Part shown: piece after piece, positions 24,594 through 37,236 of the stretch
Layout: every line of letters begins with the position of its first letter
How positions within the stretch are numbered: position 1 is the stretch's first letter
Origin: Chamaea fasciata
Taxonomy: Eukaryota; Chordata; Aves; Passeriformes; Sylviidae
Reading direction: 5' to 3'
DNA length: 64,000 bases
NCBI GenBank assembly: GCA_029207755.1
Contig: JARCOQ010000001.1
Coordinates: 91,685,637-91,749,636, forward strand
Position numbers and translations under genes: made by a program
Notes under the pieces: generated by a model
Told to the model about the DNA's origin: nothing
Databases searched by the model: none
The model's input: the letters and a program-made list of their open reading frames with translations, nothing else

Positions 24594-25499
24594 AAATTTT
24601 GTGGCTAGATCCTTTATTTCATTTCTTTTAAAATATAGGAGGAACATTTTTAATGTGGTTATCCAGAATATTCTTTCAGTTCAAAAATATTTATCTCCTG
24701 ACTTGCACTTTCTTGCAGCAGTCTCTGAATTCCTTTGAGCCATTAAAGGGTTTTGTCCTCAAGTAATTCCCATTAGGGGAATATTCAATTTAGAAACTTG
24801 CCTCCTGCTCAAGGTTTGCATGTGAAATTCACAGTTAACATCCCTCCTCACTGAGTTTCAGGTCAGTGCCCTATCCACTGAAGAGAGAGAGAGAGATTTA
24901 ACAATTAAATAGTCCTCTAGGCTACATCTGTACGAGGCAGTCCAGGAGTGCCTCACAGCCCAGGGGTCTACGTGCCCTGACTGTTTTCACTCCATGATGG
25001 AATGGTGTCACCCTGCCTCTCCTCACAATCCCTATCCCATAGGAAGGAAAATCCTCTCCAAGGGTCAAGAAGGACACACAGTGCCCTCCCAGTCCTCAGG
25101 GCAGGCAACTGGGGTCTCTGGCCACAGAGCCAGCCCCGCAGCTGAGCACTGATGATGAGCTGGGCAGAAGCCCCAAAATTATCTCGTGGTGTCTAAATAC
25201 CTTGTGTAAATCTGCCCACAGCTTCAGGTACCCAAGAAATGGAGCAACCTGAAAGGCAGGAGGATATAAGGATATATTTTTGCCTGTTCAAAGACGACAC
25301 AGTTCTGCTTGTAGAAAGCGAGATATTTTTCTGTTCTCAGGCTTTTGATATTAAGAATTAGCTATCCACTTTCCAGAAAACAGGGAATTAGTCTTTCCAG
25401 ACTATGTATTTAACAGAAAATAAATGAATCTTCATGAGCTCAAGACATACTCCCTCTTCTTCTCTTAGCCCCTCACCCTCTGCCTCATATCTCTTCTAT

Positions 25500-26170
25500 G
25501 CAGTTTTTCAAATAGTTTAATAATATTCACAGGGACATTAGATTAATTGGATTTTAATTCCAAATGACTGTGAAAGCAGAGAAGTGAGTCACCAGTCCAT
25601 GCTAATGAGAAGATCTATTAAGGACCCTTCTCTGATAGACACATAGAGTAGGGTTATAAATATTTCATATTCAATTAATTGAATTTTGCCCCCTGTTATA
25701 TGATGCTGCCCTGGAATGTTAATCAACTGGGACCAGAGAGAGAGGGAGAGAGGAAGAAAGAAGGAGGGAAAAAAAAATCTAAAAGAGAGACTTTAAACAA
25801 CATCAGAGCCATTCCCATCCCCAAATCCTCCCAGTTCACACGGCACCCTGCACATCAGAGCAGAGGCTTTCATACAGACTGCATCTGGTTACACACAGTG
25901 GATAAATTAATGTTAATTAATCAGACAGTCATTTTATGGAGAACTGTGCGCAAAAGGTTATTCGAGCCCTGCTGCAAATAGATTTATAGGTATAATTGCC
26001 ATGTTGAATGACCCTCTGTACATGGGCTCATTAAACTGGCCATCAGTCAAGAAGTCTAATTGAGGAAGGCCCATATCGTGCCGCCGGGACCACACGCTGG
26101 CTGCAAACAAACCTGCTCCACAGAAGCCAGCTCTCTGAAATCCGCCAATAATGCCATTTCCCATCCTCTG
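25500..26170. promoter_or_regulatory. Candidate distal enhancer, TAAT-rich block
   Basis: Dense TAAT/ATTA cores (around 25515-25555, 25669-25684, 25905-25921, 26030) sit in a non-repetitive block without coding potential. The block includes a 16-bp perfect palindrome. This is the kind of composition seen in conserved developmental enhancers, and the flank 3' of MBOAT1 leads towards ID4 in human. Conservation cannot be measured from one sequence, so this is a candidate only. Confidence 0.25.
25669..25684. repeat. 16-bp perfect AT palindrome
   Basis: ATTCAATTAATTGAAT equals its own reverse complement and contains a central TTAATT homeodomain-type core. Confidence 0.9.
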
Positions 26171-29100
26171 GGTACTTCTGCCACTGCCACTCCTGCCAGC
26201 TGAAACTCTGGGCAGGAAGGAGAGAGGAGAGCTCCTGTGCCCATCATCGTGGCTTTACATCATTTGCAAAACACACCGGGGGCCTGGGCGCAGCGTGGAA
26301 ATGGTTTTATTGACAGCTGTGCTTTCCAAATGCCGCTCTGGCCTTGGCAGCTGGGAACAGCTTGGATGTGCAGGCTTCAAAGGCACAAAGATCAGAAGGC
26401 AAATATAAAGACACTAAAGATTCTTGATGACATTTCATATTTCAAGAACATGTCTTGATTTCACTGGAGTGAGAGGAACATGGGAGAGTCCAGGCCAGAA
26501 CCTGAAATGTCCAGGACTGGCAAACAGGCACAGACACACACCCTAAAAGCAGGGCAGCTCATGGGGCTGCAGTCCTTCCCTCAGTGCCACCCAGGTCCTT
26601 CAGCTAGGCTGTGGCAGACAATCATTCAAGCATGGGGGTTGTGTCCATCCCTGTGGGTGGTGGGTCCAACATGGAGCCCTCCAAAACAGCAGACAAACTT
26701 TGCCACCTTCCCTGGCAGCAGACACAAGCCATAGGCTGGCACTGTGAAAACTTGCCTTTTGCTCCTTCTTGTGGAATGAGCTGCCTGCTCACAGTCAATT
26801 GTTACAACCTCTCTGTGCCTCCAGTTCCCACCTATGCAATTATTTGTTTGAGGATTGCCCCTTTTTTCACACACCTGAGGGGCCCTGCACCCTGGTTTAC
26901 ACGCTGAAGGCTGCAGTTGCAAGAATTCTCTCTCACACATGCTGTGGTTCACACACATGTTCCCAAAGTGGAGATAAGAAGGAAGTACATGGCACCCCCA
27001 CTACCCCAAAGTCTCCTGGGCAGCCACTCACTAGGCCAGCCAGGGGGCCTCTGGGTGTCAGAAATTGAAGTTTTTTGTCCAAGCTCGTTCCCAAGACACC
27101 TCCAAGGGAAACTGCAGCATCTGCTCCACACTGGAAAGTGTCATTTAAGGGTACTTGGGGAAAAAAAGAAAAAACACATCAGAGTAACAAACAGGTAAAT
27201 CAATTGGAATGTGTTCACATTATCTCTTCCAATACTCATGTTACTTCTTTTAAGGTTGCCCTTAGTAGTGTATCAGCCTGAACAGATATGAAATGGCCAC
27301 AAAATGCCATCTTTCTCAAACACAAATTAAAAATTAAAGCAGAAAAACTAAAGTGCAGTAATACAGAAGCCATCAAGGAAGGAATAAAAATGAACAAAGA
27401 GAAACCCATTTGTTTCAGAGCAGTGAGAGTCTCACTGTCTGAAGATATTTCTGATGAAAAGGGGTTTCCATCCCTGGACAAGGCAAGGGTTGCATAGCAT
27501 TTCTGGGCTGTGGCAGCATTTCTTTTCATCCTGTCCCACCATGACTGGTTTGGCCTCGATGGCCACACTCTTTTTCAGGTTCTGGTGGGCACAGTATTTT
27601 CCTACACATCATCTGACAGAAGGATCAGGAAAACTGACTGTGAGCATGGCATGCTCCTGAATCAGCTGCCTGCCACTGATGCCAGGACTTCTGAGGTCAA
27701 CTGCACAGCCCCTCATCTGTGTGTATAGGGAGCCATGCTCCAGTAGAACAGACTTCAGGCACGCCTGGGGTCTCATTTTCAGAGCTGTTCTATGGATGGA
27801 CAATAAATTTGGTCCCAAGGGCACTCCCAGGGCTCTTCTCAGACCTGATATTTCCCCATCCTGTGCACCCCTTCTAAAGACCATACTTGATTCAGAAGAA
27901 TGAAAGCATACCACAAGTTCTTACGGCATACAAACACCATTTCTCCTATGGACAAAGCAGCATTTCCTCCTGTAATAATAGGATTTTCCCCCAATTTATA
28001 TACGGTCTTCAATTTCTCCCATTCTCCTGCGCAGCACACCTGTGTTACCACAGATTAGAAACCCACCTGGCAGTTTGGGTGTCTGAGCTGCTGCAAAACC
28101 TTTCGTCTTTGCAAAAGGCAAAGGAGGAGAATCTTCTCTCGAGTGTTCACCCACAGAGGGCACCACTCGTAAATGTATCTGAGTAAACGCGCTGCCACTT
28201 CACGTCTCACCAGCACAAACCCAAACCCTTCATGCATATCATTACTGTCATCTCCGGGAAGAAAGGGAGCAGCAGGCTGACGGCGCACAAAAGGAGAGGT
28301 TTTTAAAGCGCACACTGTGCATTCGCGCTCCTGCTGAGATGTCAGGCAAGGCTTCCCACTCTGTATGGCTGTGGAATGCCTCTAGCCCCTGAGAGTTGAA
28401 CTGCATCCGTTCAGTGACACAAGGAAAGAGAACAATACCTCAAAGGGTAGCTGATATTTCCATATGCAACCGTGCATGTCACTTCGTCTTGGGCAAGGAT
28501 GAGGAGACACACATGCTCTTCCTCTGTCCTCTGCAGGTGGGGATTCTACCCTTAAATGTTAAAGACAAGTTTTTATTTACTTCTGCAGCCAGTAGATAAT
28601 TCTTCTGTAGTCCTCAGTCCAGGGATAGGAAGACAAAGGGTTTAAACGCAAGCCGCTAACCTCACTGATAGGAATTTTGCCCCTAAACTTCCTTGGGTGT
28701 CGGGATTTCAACCAGTATTTCTACGAAAGACCCTACATCAGTTTTGCTGAGCCTGCTTTTGCATGTGTAGAGAGGTAAGTGCAGCTTTATGCAAACACCT
28801 ACCAATAGAGTAAAAATCTACAGCTTTCCCACCCACCTACTTCATTTTAAGTGATACAAAAATCCTAGATATGTGCAACGTATGCACACAAAACACAGCA
28901 GCCAAACAGGGAGAAAAAATATCTGCCCACCTTGTATCCCACTTCTGTGCTGCCTCCATTGCTTGGCAAGCTCCAAGGGGACATGCAGTAATGTACTTAG
29001 GGTGGGGAACAGCTTAGAGGGCAGTAAAAACATAAATTGTGCATTCAGTTCACTGAAGAAACTGCTGAGCTGTTACTTCTTTAAATACCAGACCCATAGT

Positions 29101-30769
29101 TAAGTTGAAAAGAAGTTTTACTCTTCATTCAGTTTTCTCTTCCAAGTGCATCTAAACTTCTAGTTTAGAAAAATCAAAATACGCTGAAAAACAGCTGTTA
29201 GACTATGCCTCCAGTTCAAGGGGGTAATGGCAGTGGTGTCTTTTTGGTATTCTGATATTTTAAATCAACCTGTGTCCATCCAGTACAATCTCCCTTTCTC
29301 ATTTCTGTGTGATAGTCCTGTATTTCCTTCTTACAAGCCATCAGGATTGTTTCTCTGTTCAGAGTCTCTCTAGATGCTCTTGAGTTTTTTGCAGCACTAA
29401 GAACCCAGAGAGGGATTAGAAACTAATAACATGTTGGTAATCACCATCACGTATTTTAATCACTAAAGGGTACTCTCAAATTACACTAGAATTAGAATTA
29501 CCAGAATTCAAGTTCCTGACATCATCCTTTTTTAACCTGAATCTATACTTTGACTCTTTGAGTTACATACTCAAGTATGTAGATGCACATTACTAGCACA
29601 AGTCTCCTTCGAATAGTTGATAGTCTTTCTATAAAACAAAATATCATCCCCCTGAGAGGAAGGAGAGGAATGCTCAGTACAACAGATTGATCAAGGTAAC
29701 CTCAAAGCTAACGGCCTTTTTTTTTTTTTTCAAAGGAATATTTTACAGCTATTTATATTCACTCTGTGTTAGCTTTGCAGGAGTGCCACATTTGGCTAGG
29801 TATGCTGCCTAGTCCACAGTAACATAGCACAGCAAAAATTTTAGGTAATTTTTTTCTTTTCCACCAAGCTTTAAGACTAATTCAACCACCAAATTTCCCT
29901 GCAAATGCCATGTTTCAAAAAGCCAGTTTCAATTTTGGCTCATGTAACACAGCACATTAAATCCATATGACTGGTTCTCTTTGATCCCCAGGGTGCCTGT
30001 TTTCAGGGAGAGGTTCAGGCTGAGAAGGCAACGTGACAGGAGAGTAACAGTTTGCTCACTAGTCCAGACTAATTCATCACATTATAGGATTCAAAACTAC
30101 AGCATAAGTTAATGGCATTACATATAAGCAAGTTTCACCTGGGGGAACACCAGGAGTGAAATCCCACTGATCATACCTGGCCTCTCTTGAACGTACACAG
30201 CTCAGGAAGAACTGCAGAACAGAGCACAAGCTGTGCAGGCAGATCTCAGGGCACACAGCAGCAGGTACAGACCCACAAGCCCCTTTGAGAGCACTTATTT
30301 TCCAAAGCAGGTGCTAAGGCCAACCCGCTGGGAACATTTGCCTTCCGCAGCCTTGCCAAAGCCCAGAGTTGATGTGAATCTTGCTGGCTCTGCCAGAGCT
30401 CATGCTGATTCTTTCATTTCTGGAAGGCAATTGCAGACCGGCTTCAGCCCACAGGATTCCAGGGCCAGCAGCACCCAACTCCCCATCCCTTTCTGGGGAT
30501 GTGCCCTGATTCCCTCCAAGAGGAAACACAATCAGACCTTAAGGGAAACATTAGATGCCGAAGACGCAACTGAGGCTCGTGCCACAAGGAGAACACACGC
30601 ACAAGGAGAAAAAAAGACTGGGCAAGTTAAGGGCAAAGCTCCCACAAAAACAGACAGGGGTCACCTTGTCTCTCTTTCAGCAGAAGCAGGATGGAAAGCT
30701 CAGCTGCTGTGGAAAATCCAGCAGACCTGAACATCTTCTCTCACAAGCGTGATTTCACTCACCCACTCA
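26171..30769. other. Intergenic sequence, nothing recognised
   Basis: Multiple overlapping short frames at 26.2-28.3 kb lack conserved motifs or splice structure. A small CpG-containing patch lies at 28180-28340. The longest frame on the left side of the window (30233-30730, 165 codons) has no recognisable motif and starts in ordinary intergenic sequence. Confidence 0.5.
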
Positions 30770-30950
30770 CCCATTTTCACATTAGATATTAGTGATCAAT
30801 AATGCCAGGCGGTGACACAAAGCAAATTGTTTATTCAGATCAATCTTTTAATCCCACCTTGCCCTTTAAAATAAATTAGCAAATAAACTCTTCCATGAGC
30901 TATGCTTTAAATCATAATGTGGACAAAAAAAAATCCCATCAGTGAAAAAA
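30770..30950. promoter_or_regulatory. Candidate conserved non-coding block
   Basis: Complex AT-rich sequence contains ATCAATAA and TGTTTATT forkhead-like cores and homeodomain-like TTTAAT. It has no repeats or coding frame, and lies about 1.6 kb beyond the nearest polyadenylation signal of MBOAT1. It could also be part of a longer 3' UTR. Confidence 0.2.
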
Positions 30951-32324
30951 AAATCACTTTTTTTGGATCTTGTGTTGGTTTCACTGATTTGTTTCTTCTC
31001 AAAACATTAAGAGACTGCAAAATTTTAATCTGACACAAAAATGAGAATGCAGTAGACAGCAGATTCTTTCCGCAATCACACATTAGTTAAATGTCAATAA
31101 AGTAATGCCAATACTTTAACAAGGGAACTGCTTCTACAAAATCCCGATAAAAATATTCCTGGAAAACATTTTAAAAAAATGTTTCAGTTGGTTTTGATGT
31201 GTGGTACCAGTCTATTTTACTGGGTTAAGTGAATTTAGGGGAAAAAAAAAAAAAAAAAAACGAAACCAAAAACAACCCAACACAGCATTTTGCAGCAGGT
31301 TATCTCAATGCACAACAAGCGCTTAGGAATCAAGCCTCAAAACATCCCTGTAAGTCAAGGACTTTACAAGCAGGGAAACTTGCATCAACAGTTAAGTCAG
31401 ATGTCAAGATCACACAAGGACTCAGTCTTGACTCTTGTGGTGATCATATCACATCACAATATTTTGTAGAGAATGATTTATTATGACTGTGATAATTACT
31501 GTTCAGGTTTCCTATTAGTGTTATCTGCTGGAATGTAACCCCTTCATAAGATGGGATGCTTTTGAGTAGAACAAAACTGGTTTTTGAGTAGAACAGCATA
31601 GTTTGATCCACTACAAAGCTTTTTCAGATTTAACCCATAACTGCAAGTTTTAAAACACTAACCCTTAATGACTCCTCACTCATTTTGACACCAAAAAAGA
31701 AGTGCTGCATCACTACGACTACAAAGTAAGGCTGATGTAGCAATGAGCACCAGCTGTGTCATTAGAGAAGCACAACTCTACAGACCACGGGCTGGTTGTC
31801 CCCTCTTTTAGTCCAGGTTTGAGTTCCCCCTTCTGCCTTTTGCTTTTCTTTTACCTGGCTTTAAGTTTTGGCTTAGCCAGTTATCAGTGCTCCCAGACAC
31901 CAATCCCCAAAGGACTTGTCTTGCCCTCATCACCAGCAGGTGTCACACTGAAGGATGTGAAGAACCTGTGCTGCCCAGCTCAGGCTGCAGTCTCTACTCC
32001 AGGGTTTGCTGGGGAAAGCCCCGCTCCCCCTTCCCTCTGATGGGGCACAGGTCAGTGCCAGCACCTTGAGCAACCCCTCAGAACGCCTGTAGTCTTCTAT
32101 TTGCATCATCTCTCTCCACAACCAAGGGATGAAAAGTTTCCCAGATGAGAGCTGCCTACAGCACCAGGCTATCAGGCAGCTGGTCTAACTCTTTACTAGC
32201 TGCTTTCTGTCCCTCTCTCTAACCACAAGATTATTTGTTGATTAATAGTTGAATATTTCTGTAAAAGAGAAAAAATGCCTCTCTGTGAAAAAGTTTAAAT
32301 ATATAAAAACACTTCATAAAAATA
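30951..32324. other. Region 3' of MBOAT1 (intergenic or long 3' UTR)
   Basis: Contains an A19 tract at 31242-31260 and a second minus-strand AATAAA at 31477-31482. If the proximal signal at 32325 is skipped, part of this stretch would be 3' UTR. No other gene recognised. Confidence 0.4.
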
Positions 32325-32330
32325 TTTATT
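32325..32330 (-). terminator. MBOAT1: Candidate MBOAT1 polyadenylation signal AATAAA
   Basis: TTTATT on the plus strand gives AATAAA on the gene strand, about 240 nt after the stop codon. Other AATAAA hexamers occur farther downstream (31477-31482, 30830-30835), so this may not be the only site used. Confidence 0.4.
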
Positions 32331-32570
32331 ATAAAAATTAAATGCCCCATGAGCCTGTAAACGTTGCCTGTAATATCTCCATTAACAGGAATAATTTGAA
32401 ATACAGTCATTCAGGCTCTTCTCTGCCCTCTCCAGTAAGATTTTAAGATAGCCAACAGAAATGCTACTTGTCTTGTACTTCGATCCTCCTGCAACCCGTT
32501 TTTCTTCTTATTTTTTTGTTTACAATACAACAGTTTGATTTCCCAATGCTGGCAGTTTTCTTTGGAGGCA
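32331..32570 (-). other. MBOAT1: MBOAT1 proximal 3' UTR
   Basis: Non-coding, T/A-rich sequence directly after the TGA stop, extending to the nearest AATAAA. The true transcript end is inferred, not seen. Confidence 0.5.
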
Positions 32571-32703
32571 TCATTTGTCTTTGCTTTTAATAGAGTTCAG
32601 CATGGCCTGATTCTGAGCCCTTCTTACAGAGTGGGTTTGAGGTCTGATTGGTAACAGGAGCAACACCAGGATGCTTAGAATGTGCATGTGAAAATACACA
32701 GAC
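32571..32703 (-). CDS. MBOAT1: MBOAT1 terminal coding exon and stop
   Basis: One base completing Lys, then SVYFHMHILSILVLLLLPIR (last hydrophobic helix), PQTHSVRRAQNQAMLNS and IKSKDK, then TGA. The tail is as short as in human MBOAT1, unlike the long MBOAT2 tail. The last residues place Lys at -3 and -5 from the C terminus, fitting a KxKxx ER-retrieval signal. The acceptor is TGTTCTCAG. Confidence 0.94.
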
Positions 32704-34421
32704 CTGAGAACAAAAGCAGAAAGAATATTATACTTTTGTTGTGAATAACATGAATTCTACAACCCCAATATGCAGAATTTGGTGCTAAGGGATGAATGCA
32801 GAATGTATGAACCTGACCTAGAAAGCACAAAAATATACCCTTTTTTATGGATTTCACACAGTCGTGGAATATGGTATCTGCTGGCATGGATGAAAATGCT
32901 GCTGGGATGATAATGTGGCAAGGAAACCATCAGCAAACACTAAAATCCAAAGTCTGACAGCTCAGATAAATCCGTGTGATTCAGCCCCAGGCTTATTCAG
33001 ACCATCTCTCTTTTAATGTTAGTATTAACATGGCCACGTTCTGAAGAAATATCATTCATGCTTCAAAACAATTTTAAAAAGTGACAGAAAGAAAAAAATT
33101 CAATCAAAGTGCTGAGATCTGAAATTAATCAAAAAATTCAGCTTTTAACTGGAGAAGGTCAGGTAATGACATTTACAGAAGGCTTACATTTTCGAAGGTA
33201 ACTGCTCAGACATATCTGTATTTGGTATGTTTCTAAACATAAAATATTTTTATTTCAAATAATTCAGTATACACAATGTCGAGGAGAAATAAAAAATACT
33301 CAAACCAAATAGATGAGGCTCTGGCAGATTGTGGAAGATGATGTTTGGGACCAATATGGTCCAGCTGTTAAACATAGCAATGCACATTTCTGTGGTTTCA
33401 TTTATCCATAGTTCTTAATATCCTTGTCAGGTGCTTAAGACTGTTGCTTGTGGTGTGAAGTGCTCCAAAAATTCATTCCCTAGTCCAAAAGCATAACATT
33501 TCCTTGCTTACGATTCTCTAAGTTCAAATGTTACTGTAAGTTAACCAGGGCAGAAGTCACCAGGGCAAAATTATTAAGAAACGAAACTAAGAAAAATTTG
33601 GAGTAATTTTTATTCCATGGTAAATTTCCTGTGTTGAAATCAAATGTTTCAAGAAACAGGAATAGAAAATGTTGAAATTCAACCTCCGGCAAATAGACAG
33701 CAGCTATCTTGATACCAGTTTCGTGTCTTTTAGTTTGGAGGAGGGAATTGTTTTTGTTCTGAACCAAAAGCTGTTACTCTGTTTTGACAGTAAAATGAAA
33801 GAAGAGTAAAGCCATGTAGTCCCGTCTCCCTTTTCCAATTATTTTCTCAATTTCTCTATTTAAACTTGGTTTTATTAGAGCACATTCAATGTACTCTGCA
33901 AACCATTGTTTTCCTATTTTTAAGGAACCCGAAGAAGTACTCACTCTGTAAGAAAAGAAGCATACTTTCGTAACAAAAAGCATACTCATTTCAAGGAGCC
34001 ATGCTCTGCCAGCAGCCCTCCATATCTCCTGCTGATCCATCGCATCTCCCCTTAGTGGCATTCAGCAGCAGGAGACCTGGTCTTTGCTCAGCACCTCCTT
34101 CCTACTGCCCACTCACATTATTCTTAACCTCTTCAGCCTTGGCTACTGCTAATGGTTGAGACCCAACTGTTTTGCAAATGGAAACCGAGCATATGAAATG
34201 TCACGTAAGGGCACAGAATGAGAAGGAAGTGCCCTGCCTTGGCATTTTTATAATCTCATTACATTACAGGAGTGTGAAAGTCACCTCTTATACTTCAGCA
34301 AGCATCCTGTCTGAGCTCCTTTCAAATTTGATGGAATGCTAACTGACTTTCAGTATGGTCTGGGTTATTTAACAAAAGTCTGTGCCACCCTGGAGAATAA
34401 AGTCAAGGGGAGAGGACTTAC

Positions 34422-34573
34422 TTGTAAAACTTTATGGTGGGCTCCACAGCCAGCATAACGAATGGTGCGACAGTGTAGCACACAGCCAGTTGAGTGACTG
34501 CCCAGGTAACAATGTCGTAGGCTATCTTAAGAGGCACTGACGAGAGGAAGTAATGTCTGCAGTTGTTTCTTAT
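34422..34573 (-). CDS. MBOAT1: MBOAT1 coding exon, late membrane helices
   Basis: Fifty codons plus two bases (152 nt): IRNNCRHYFLSSVPLKIAYD, then IVTWAVTQLAVCYTVAPFVM, then LAVEPTIKFY. This matches the RNNYRHYFLSS and TQLAVSYTVAPFVMLAVEPT stretches of human MBOAT1. The acceptor is ACCTGCAG and the donor TACAA|GTAAGT. Confidence 0.96.
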
Positions 34574-35694
34574 CTGCAGGTCAGGGAAAAGAAAATTGCC
34601 TTTCTTAGGCAAAGTCACACGGGCACACAGAAGTGCATGGCTCTCTGCTTACCATCAGCATTAGTATCACAGGAAGGTTTATACACCAGTTACAAAGCAC
34701 TGGGAGCAGAAATACAGACATGCACAGACTAGCATACTCAAGATCTCACAGTCAACCAATGGCAAACAGAGAAGTGATTCCCAGCTTACTCTGTTATAAC
34801 CACAGGTGTAGACTCTTAATCTGGGTGTCTGGAAAAATATTTTTTGGGAGGGAAGCTGTTCTCCCTCCTGGTTTTCATTTCTTACTGGTTATCAACAGTA
34901 AATCAAAGTTACTTTAAATGAACAAGTAAGGGCTTTTGCCTACAAGTGTGCGTCACTCCCTAGAGATTTTAAGTTAGTTTCACATCAGTGAAATCTTCAT
35001 AAATGGGAGGCAAAGCACATGTTCAGCAACCTGCTCTAGCAACAGTGGTTAACACTGGTCACTAGTTTAATTCTCCTTTCAGATCAACCTGGTTATTTAT
35101 CCATAGTCCAACTCCAAAAAACAACAGTGGTGCTTCCCAGCCCTGCACAAGTGGCTGGTTCAGCCTGAAAGATCAGCAGTGATAACTTTAACAACAGTGA
35201 AACATGAATCCTGTTCTGTCTTCAGTGACTTTACACAATATTAGGCCCCAAAACACAGAGACCATTTTACTGCATCAATTGCATCCACAGAAATTGTTCA
35301 AGTTTGGGCTAATGCTCAACCCATGGCAGCTTCTTTTGCAAGACTGGGCCCAGAATTAATTACAAGCCAGCATACAGGCAACATGACCTTGAATCCCCAG
35401 CTAATTTGACTGCATGGACATAGCTGGCGGCACCCCTCACTGTACATCCTCAAGCAACATTTCCTCTGGCAGCCAGGGACAGCATTGCATCACGTCCAGA
35501 ATTGGTGCTGGTTATAACTGATGGATACTTTGCAACAAGCATCAATGCAGAACAGAGTTTCAGCGAACATCAAGCCCGCAAAGGCATGAAAGAGGGCTCA
35601 CAGCAGGGACAAGCTGCTGGACCATGTGAGGGTGCAGCTGACAGCTGGCTAGTGTCTAGCATGGGCTTAGAAGAGAACAATGAAAGGTACATAC

Positions 35695-35827
35695 TGCTCT
35701 GGCTGCGAGTGTGATAAGGATTCCAGTAAGAAACGTAAAATAATATCCAGGATAGATACCATGCCACAGGGCCGACAGGATAAATGTTAAAGCTGTAGGG
35801 TACCAGGGAGCTCTGTCATAGCAGACA
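35695..35827 (-). CDS. MBOAT1: MBOAT1 coding exon with the catalytic His
   Basis: One base completing Arg, then VCYDRAPWYPTALTFI, LSALWHGIYPGYYFTFLTG and ILITLAARA (133 nt, ends in phase 0). The WHG histidine is the invariant active-site His of the superfamily and lies within a transmembrane helix. The sequence is nearly identical to human here. The acceptor is TTTTTGCAG. The donor GCA|GTATGT is a little weaker than the others. Confidence 0.97.
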
Positions 35828-37171
35828 CTGCAAAAATGAAAACAAAACAGAAGAGGTTGAACAATGGCCACTGCACTTGAAATCTTCTTTTTCTAAGGTC
35901 TTCCTCTGTTTTCTTAGCAGTCTTATTGTGGTTCAGTCACAGACTCGGGCATGCATGAGGCACTCTCCCTTCATTTAAATGGAGGTTTAGATGGAATAAG
36001 GAAGCATGCTTATATGCAAATGAGTTTCCAAAGAGTGCCTGTACAAATATTTCTGGTGCTCAAAGCATTTAAATCAATAATGGAATAAAAGGCAGGCAAG
36101 ACTTTGTTCACCTTTACATCTCTATCTGGAATCATACGTTACCCTTCCAAACTCCGATGACAGATCAAGAGCAAGTTGAAAGACAAAGAGATGTGACCCC
36201 ACCCTTCACTCTACTGAAGAGAGGTATTTTTAGGCACAGATATCTGGCAGATGCTGGGAACAACAGGGAGTGTCGTAAACTATTGCAAAACAGGGGATTC
36301 CAGCTAACTTTAGCAGCAAAAATCTTACTCCCAAGATGCAAGGATAACAGTTTCAGAAAACAACACCCAGTCTATTTGGCTATCTGAAGTTTAAATCAAA
36401 CGCTCTGTTCCACAGAAAAAGAGTCAAGATAATGCATTTCTCTACCAGGAATCATTTGAATAATGAAAAGAAATAGGCATTGACTTTTAAGATGCATAGA
36501 TTTACCCTCAGTATCGTTACAATAACTAAAATAAATCTGTGCCTGCATTTCAGACACTATGTTGACTGTATGCTTAGCTTTAATCACACCAGAAAGTGAA
36601 ATGAGTAATGAGACACAGTTCAATCTACAGAATTGGGACTTATTCTAGTATTTATAATATGTGCCTTAACAGCCACAGGTTAAAATCAGATCATCTCATT
36701 GCTGTAAGTATCTTCCCCATATCCTAAACAAGGACTCCTTGGCAAGCATCTTAGGGTCCCAAACCAGACTACACTGGGGCTCTGAAGATTTTGACCTTAC
36801 TTCTCACTGAATTTCTGGATCCCAGTGACACAATAAGACTCACCTCTGCATGGGAAACATAACACAGCAAAGCAAAACAGTACAGGAAAGATAATGGAGG
36901 GAAGAGACAAAATGCTATTGCTTTCTATTGTGGAAGTTTTGAACAGTTCATTTATGACTTTGCTGCTCATATATAAAATAGGAGCATTTTACACTTGCAG
37001 CAATAAAACTTTACAGCACCAAACACCCTTGTATTGCACCAACTATTAAAGACACAGGAAACAAAGGAAGAACAAGAAGCTGTACATTTATCAGAGTCAC
37101 CAGTCACAGTTTTTACAGGCCATGGAGAGCTTTTGGATCTCACAAGCATGTAACTGTCTCATTACTCTTAC

Positions 37172-37236
37172 CGTTTCAGCCAGGCAGCTGTCTGAATATT
37201 CCAGTTTTCAATGTACATTTTAAAACTTGTTGCAGT
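37172..37236 (-). CDS. MBOAT1: MBOAT1 coding exon with the conserved Asn motif
   Basis: TATSFKMYIENWNIQTAAWL plus K and two bases of Arg (65 nt). The ENWNIQT motif carries the invariant Asn that, with the downstream His, is regarded as part of the MBOAT active site. The acceptor is TTTCTTAG and the donor ACG|GTAAGA. Arg replaces the Cys I recall at the split codon in human (CG|T here), a non-catalytic position. Confidence 0.95.

Noticed and set aside
30233..30730. 165-codon plus-strand open frame
   Set aside because: The longest left-side frame in non-repetitive sequence, but with biased, motif-free composition, no splice or promoter context and no family resemblance.
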